Source: an uncultured Collinsella sp.
GTDB taxonomy: Bacteria; Actinomycetota; Coriobacteriia; Coriobacteriales; Coriobacteriaceae
Direction of reading: 5' to 3'
DNA: 9,506 nt
Assembly: GCA_902496005.1 (NCBI GenBank)
Contig: CABUZI010000062.1
Coordinates: 1 to 9,506 of the forward strand
In this document: positions 6,239-9,506 of the stretch, in pieces
Layout of the letters: every line of letters begins with the position of its first letter
Position numbering within the stretch: position 1 is the first letter of the stretch
Translations under genes and position numbers: made by a program
The notes under the pieces: model-generated
Seen by the model: the letters and a program-made list of their open reading frames with translations, nothing else
Told to the model about the DNA's origin: nothing
Databases searched by the model: none

Positions 6239-6313
6239 CCTTTTCTCGTCGAAGGTAACTATATCAACGGTTGTCGTCCAGACGAACACCGCCGACATGC
6301 GTACGACAGCGTC

Positions 6314-6356
6314 GAGATGCGAGCATCTCACTGTCTGATAATTAATTATCAGACAG
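6314..6356. promoter_or_regulatory. Tandem palindromes, probable regulator binding site upstream of the selenium-related cluster
   Basis: 6331-6356 is a perfect 26-bp palindrome with half-site CTGTCTGATAATT and an A+T-rich centre. Directly beside it, 6314-6329 is GAGATGC-GA-GCATCTC, a second 16-base palindrome. The palindrome contains GATAAT, close to a -10 hexamer, and ATGACT lies 15 bases upstream of it on the minus strand. An operator overlapping a promoter for the reductase-selD cluster is therefore plausible. It lies between the mod terminator and the structured leader, where a promoter is expected. It does not resemble the E. coli ModE site as I know it. Confidence 0.5.
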
Positions 6357-6393
6357 ATAAGGTTTAGTCATGTAGAAATCGGCGAACGGCGAA

Positions 6394-6431
6394 GTGAAAA
6401 CAAAGCGGTCGAGGACTACCTCCTCGACCGC
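6394..6431 (-). terminator. Rho-independent terminator of the molybdate transport genes
   Basis: Perfect 11-bp stem GCGGTCGAGGA/TCCTCGACCGC (6405-6415 and 6421-6431) with a 5-nt loop, followed on the minus strand by CTTTGTTTTC. It starts 13 bases after the ModC stop codon, so it closes the mod transcript and separates it from the selenium-related cluster. Confidence 0.88.
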
Positions 6432-6443
6432 ATCGCCCCCGCA

Positions 6444-7514
6444 TTATCGGCAAACGAGATGAATCCTGCTTGCATCAAAATGCATGCGCAGAGTCTCACC
6501 CGCCTGCGGCAGCTCTTCCACGGGTACACTCACCTTATTCACCTTCCACTGCAAACGCGTGGGCGCATCGGCGCGCGGCACGTCCAACAGCACCAGCCGC
6601 TCAAAGCGCGAATCGCTCACACGGGCCACGTGCAGGTCATAGCTGTTGCGACCCCGCTCGGCACGGTTGTCCACACGGAAGTAGCTCGCACGAATGCCCA
6701 GATATGTCACCTCATCGGGAACCTCGCGACCCACGTTAAAGGTCATGCCCCAGTCGAGGGCCTCAACTTCTTCGTCGCCGATCTTGCGCGCCCGGCTTGT
6801 GTTCTTGCAGCCCGTCAGGCGCAGTGCCGCCAGCGTCTGCGGACGCCGGACCACGTCACCGACGGAGCCGATCTCCTCAACATGCCCGTCGTGCATCACG
6901 CAGATGCGCTGGCACAGGCGGCACGCCTCGTCGATGTCGTGGCTCACGTAGAGCACGGTGCGGTTGCATACATCGAACAGGTCGAGCATATTCTGTTCGA
7001 GCGCGCTCTTAAGATAGGAATCGAGCGCGCTCATGGGCTCGTCGAACATAAAGATGCCCGGATGCGCCGCCACCATGCGCGCGAGCGCCACACGTTGCTG
7101 CTGACCGCCCGAGAGGCGCGCGGGGTAGCGGTCGGCAAAATCGGCCAGACCGAAAATGCTCAAATAGCACTCGGCGAGCTTTTTGCGCGCGGCGGCGTCG
7201 CCCGCATCCTTTACGCCGGCGCACACGTTATCGGCCACCGTCATGTTGGGAAACAGCTGATGGTTTTGGAACATCAGGGCGCACTTGCGCTCCTGGGGCG
7301 ACAGGTTGATGCCCGCCGCCGAGTCAAAAAAGGTCACGCCGTTGACGACAATCTTGCCCTCGTCGGGCGTCTCCACACCGGCAATGCAGCGCAGCGTGCA
7401 GCTCTTGCCGCAACCCGAGGCGCCCAGCAGCGCCACGCGCTCCTCGCCGGCCTCAAGCTGCATGTCGAGCATAAACCCGGGATAGCGCTTTTTGATATCC
7501 AGAACGAGCGACAT
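6444..7514 (-). CDS. modC: ModC-type molybdate ABC transporter ATP-binding protein
   Basis: Cytoplasmic ATPase of 356 residues powering oxyanion (molybdate/tungstate-type) import. Residues 1 to about 235 are the nucleotide-binding domain, with Walker A GASGCGKSC (31-39), Q-loop FQN (Q83), signature LSGGQQQR (134-141), Walker B IFMFDEP (154-160), D-loop SALD and H-loop SHDIDEA (H192). Residues about 245-356 form a C-terminal TOBE/regulatory-type region (LGIRASYFRVDN, VPVEELPQAGETLRMHFDASRIHLV), and the total length is normal for ModC. The start is the ATG at 7514, three bases after the permease stop. The ribosome-binding site AAGGAGGT lies inside the end of the permease gene, so expression is probably coupled. 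ModC identity rests on the ModA and ModB neighbours; sulfate-type ATPases look similar. Confidence 0.88.
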   Translation of the reverse strand: MSLVLDIKKRYPGFMLDMQLEAGEERVALLGASGCGKSCTLRCIAGVETPDEGKIVVNGVTFFDSAAGINLSPQERKCALMFQNHQLFPNMTVADNVCAGVKDAGDAAARKKLAECYLSIFGLADFADRYPARLSGGQQQRVALARMVAAHPGIFMFDEPMSALDSYLKSALEQNMLDLFDVCNRTVLYVSHDIDEACRLCQRICVMHDGHVEEIGSVGDVVRRPQTLAALRLTGCKNTSRARKIGDEEVEALDWGMTFNVGREVPDEVTYLGIRASYFRVDNRAERGRNSYDLHVARVSDSRFERLVLLDVPRADAPTRLQWKVNKVSVPVEELPQAGETLRMHFDASRIHLVCR

Positions 7515-7517
7515 GGC

Positions 7518-8960
7518 CTATCGACCTCCTTGCAAAGCGGCATCATCGCGCATGAGCTCGGCCAGCGCCTCGCGATCGATACGCAGCGCATCGCCACCCA
7601 CCGGGTCAAGCGAATCGCCCTGTCCAGCGAGATCTTTGGCCTGCTTGCGCTCCGCGCGGGAGAGACCGCGCTCGCGGTACTTTTGTGAATGCGCCGTATA
7701 CATGTTGATAAATAGGATGACCACAAAACTAAACACGATTACGACGACGACCCAAAAGAGGGCCACCGACGTGTTGCCGCCCATCCATTCAAAGTAGATG
7801 GCGATGGGAATGGTCTGCGTAATACCGGCATAGTTGCCCGCAAAGAACAGCGTGCAGCCAAACTCTCCCATGGCGCGGGCAAAGGCGAGGACCGTACCGG
7901 CGGCAATAGAAGGCCACCCAAGGGGCATCATAAGCCTGGTAAAGATGCGACGTTCGGACCATCCCAAGGTTCGCGCGGCGTCGAGCATCTGCGTGTCGAG
8001 GCTCTCGAAGGCTCCGAGCGCCGTGCGGTAGACCAGCGGAAACGACACAACGACGGCCGAAATGACCGCCGCGGGCCAGGTAAAGACGATCGAGATGCCG
8101 TGCGCAATCAGCCACTGGCCCACCCCGGTCGAGCGGCCAAACAGCATGAGGAGCAGAAAGCCGCAGACCGTGGGCGGCAGCACCATAGGAATCGTAAAGA
8201 CCGAATCGAGCAGGCCCTTGATGCGACTCGAGGTACCCATAGTCTTCCACGCGGCGAACAGGCCCAACGCAAAGGAGATCAGCAGGGCAAGGCCGCTCGT
8301 TTTTACGGACACCCAAAACGGGCGATAGTCGATGTCGCCTAAAAAGGAGGCCAGTGAGGTCAAGGGCCCCTGCTCATCCCGCAACACGACAGACGATGCT
8401 TCTACCATTCGAGCGCTATCAAGCCAACGCGCGCCGCCCTTGGCATCACCCGAGGCTGATGCAATCACCACATAGCGGTCCCCATCCGCACCGCGCTCGT
8501 CAAAGCCATAGGTATACCCACCGGCATCAAACGTTGTTTCCGCCGTGACATACCAAGGAAGATCCACGTCCCCTAACTGCGCACCCCCCATGCAGTTTGC
8601 GCTGTCGAGCTTACAGACGAGGGCCTTGAGACCCGATACGCACTCGTTGTCCTGCGGATCCAATCCATACTTCTCGACCGCCTTGGGCGATATCCACACC
8701 ACAACGCGATCGGCAGCAGGCGCCACTACAAGGTCCACGTCCTCGTCAACGGGAAACCGGTAGCCCTCAGGCTGGCCTTCCATAGCACGAGCGGTCCCCT
8801 TGGCCAGCCGCTCAAAGCCCTCGATCCCATAGGAAAGCCCATGAGCGGTCGCAGCAACCTGGGCCCCGTCCTCAGCGTCCCCAGCAAACGCAAATCCCGG
8901 CACCCAGCAAAGCGCGAAGGTCAAAGCACAGGCGACAAGCATGCGGAATCTATTAAGCAC
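7518..8960 (-). CDS. modB: Molybdate ABC transporter permease with exported N-terminal domain
   Basis: Inner-membrane permease of 480 residues, about twice the usual ModB length. Residues 1-26 look like a signal peptide (MLNRFRMLVACALTFALCWVPGFAFA). Residues about 27-213 form a soluble domain of unknown type with three Cys (NECVSGLKALVCKLDSANC) that should face outside. The permease follows, with five hydrophobic segments near 215-238, 254-274, 289-312, 352-374 and 399-421. The EAA loop LDAARTLGWSERRIFTRLMMPLG (about 326-348) precedes ARAMGEFGCTLFFAGN, typical of ModB. A charged cytoplasmic tail (KYRERGLSRAERKQAK) ends the protein. Positive-inside charges fit an N-out, C-in five-helix topology. 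The start chosen is the GTG at 8960, six bases after GGAG; it gives a good signal peptide. The longer frame to 9029 and the ATG at 8942 are less supported. It lies 68 bases after the binding-protein gene. Confidence 0.88.
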   Translation of the reverse strand: MLNRFRMLVACALTFALCWVPGFAFAGDAEDGAQVAATAHGLSYGIEGFERLAKGTARAMEGQPEGYRFPVDEDVDLVVAPAADRVVVWISPKAVEKYGLDPQDNECVSGLKALVCKLDSANCMGGAQLGDVDLPWYVTAETTFDAGGYTYGFDERGADGDRYVVIASASGDAKGGARWLDSARMVEASSVVLRDEQGPLTSLASFLGDIDYRPFWVSVKTSGLALLISFALGLFAAWKTMGTSSRIKGLLDSVFTIPMVLPPTVCGFLLLMLFGRSTGVGQWLIAHGISIVFTWPAAVISAVVVSFPLVYRTALGAFESLDTQMLDAARTLGWSERRIFTRLMMPLGWPSIAAGTVLAFARAMGEFGCTLFFAGNYAGITQTIPIAIYFEWMGGNTSVALFWVVVVIVFSFVVILFINMYTAHSQKYRERGLSRAERKQAKDLAGQGDSLDPVGGDALRIDREALAELMRDDAALQGGR

Positions 8961-9028
8961 GAAAAGCTCCAAGCGAATACAAGGACGGAGTGAAACACAA
9001 AACGATGGAATTATCGCGCCAAGTCGCA
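8961..9028 (-). other. Gap between the modA-like and modB-like genes
   Basis: A 68-base spacer containing only the ribosome-binding site of the permease (TTGGAGC) and a weak CGAT/ATCG stem followed by TTTTGTGTTT. The stem is too short to be called a terminator, so co-transcription of the two genes is expected. Confidence 0.4.
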
Positions 9029-9506
9029 CTACGCGGAAAGCTCAAAGCCGTACTTAGCCCAAATCTTCTGAGCCTTCTTGTTGGACAGGCAAAAGTCGAT
9101 GAACGCCTTGGCTTCGTCGGCATGCTCGGAGCTCTCGGCAACGGCACCCGGGTACACGATGGGCTTATGCGAATCCTCGGGGCACACGAAGGCCTCCTCG
9201 ATGCCGTCGTAGCGGAAGATGTCGGAGCTGTAGACAAAACCGGCTACGCAGTCGCCCGTAGAGACATAGGCGGCGGCGGTGCCCACCTTATCGGCCAGTG
9301 CGACCTTGTCGGCGATCTCGGGAGCATACTCGCCGTCGTCGCCCTCGGTACCGGTATAGAGCCCCACGGAAGCCAGCGCCTGGTTGGCGTACTTGCCGGC
9401 GGGGACGGTCTTGGCGTCGCCAATGGCGATCTTGCCGTCCAGATTCGCGACGTCGGCAATGGCCTCGATCTTGGTGTCGGAGCCCTCGGCGCGAATAATC
9501 ACGAGG
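9029..9506 (-). CDS. modA: ModA-like molybdate substrate-binding protein, 5' part cut off
   Basis: The last 158 residues or so of a periplasmic-type oxyanion-binding protein; the N-terminus, including any signal peptide or lipobox, is outside the window. The segment LVIIRAEGSD, then GKIAIGDAKTVPAGKYANQALASVGLY, is the ModA hallmark (GDPxTVPAGxYA). Later come AAYVSTGDCVAGFVYSSDI (hinge and second-lobe strand) and the C-terminal PIVYPGAVAESSEHADEAKAFIDFCLSNKKAQKIWAKYGF, the conserved end of the family. An in-frame GTG at 9502 is not the real start, because conserved sequence continues upstream to the edge. The stop TAG is at 9029-9031. It delivers molybdate or tungstate to the permease encoded 68 bases downstream; which oxyanion is preferred cannot be read from this part. 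Confidence 0.92.
   Translation of the reverse strand, partial: LVIIRAEGSDTKIEAIADVANLDGKIAIGDAKTVPAGKYANQALASVGLYTGTEGDDGEYAPEIADKVALADKVGTAAAYVSTGDCVAGFVYSSDIFRYDGIEEAFVCPEDSHKPIVYPGAVAESSEHADEAKAFIDFCLSNKKAQKIWAKYGFELSA

Noticed and set aside
4611..6338. 575-codon open frame on the plus strand
   Set aside because: It is antisense to the reductase gene and runs through the palindromic and leader regions. The translation has no recognisable domain, and the frame is a by-product of G+C-rich codon use on the other strand.
1..9506. tRNA, rRNA, CRISPR array, insertion sequence or prophage genes
   Set aside because: No cloverleaf-like sequence, spaced direct repeats, transposase or phage motifs were seen. 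Composition looks uniform apart from the A+T-rich palindrome.

Overview
All confidently called genes lie on the minus strand. The high G+C content, the E/D/A/G-rich proteins and the anaerobic gene set (ATP-driven double-cubane reductase with activase, Sec-containing SelD, YedF) suggest a strict anaerobe, most likely a gut actinobacterium of the Coriobacteriia such as Collinsella. The taxon is inferred from composition and gene style, not proven here.

Layout in transcription order (high to low coordinate). (1) 9506-6444 is a molybdate-type ABC transporter: the C-terminal part of the ModA-like binding protein (gene entry cut by the window edge), a ModB permease with an unusual exported N-terminal domain of about 190 residues, and the ModC ATPase. 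A strong intrinsic terminator follows at about 6431-6394. (2) 6393-6000 is a gene-free region. It holds a perfect 26-bp palindrome beside a second palindrome, two long hairpins and a possible 22-codon leader ORF. (3) 5999-564 is a six-gene cluster: a 2-hydroxyacyl-CoA dehydratase-family reductase of the double-cubane type, its BadF/HgdC-type activase, selD, yedF, a DUF3343 (Se/S carrier-like) gene and a class V cysteine desulfurase. Genes are tightly spaced from the activase onward (70, 61 and 19 bp, then an ATGA overlap). The reductase and activase are separated by 172 bp containing an 88-nt palindromic element. A terminator-like hairpin follows at 549-514. (4) 495-1 is the 5' part of a BrnQ-type branched-chain amino acid carrier.

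The main hidden feature is that selD does not begin where a standard ORF caller would start it. Codon 17 is an in-frame UGA at the catalytic position, followed by a hairpin with a GU-containing loop. The gene therefore encodes a selenocysteine-containing selenophosphate synthetase of 349 residues, and the cell must have SelA, SelB and tRNA-Sec elsewhere.

The genes make sense as a chalcogen (selenium or sulfur) unit. The PLP enzyme could mobilise Se or S from (seleno)cysteine. The Cys-bearing YedF and DUF3343 proteins could carry it, and SelD would turn selenide into selenophosphate. The co-located reductase/activase pair has no proven role in this pathway. Its place in the cluster is the most interesting open question in the window. 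The adjacent molybdate transporter fits a cell using molybdenum (and possibly selenium-dependent molybdenum) enzymes.
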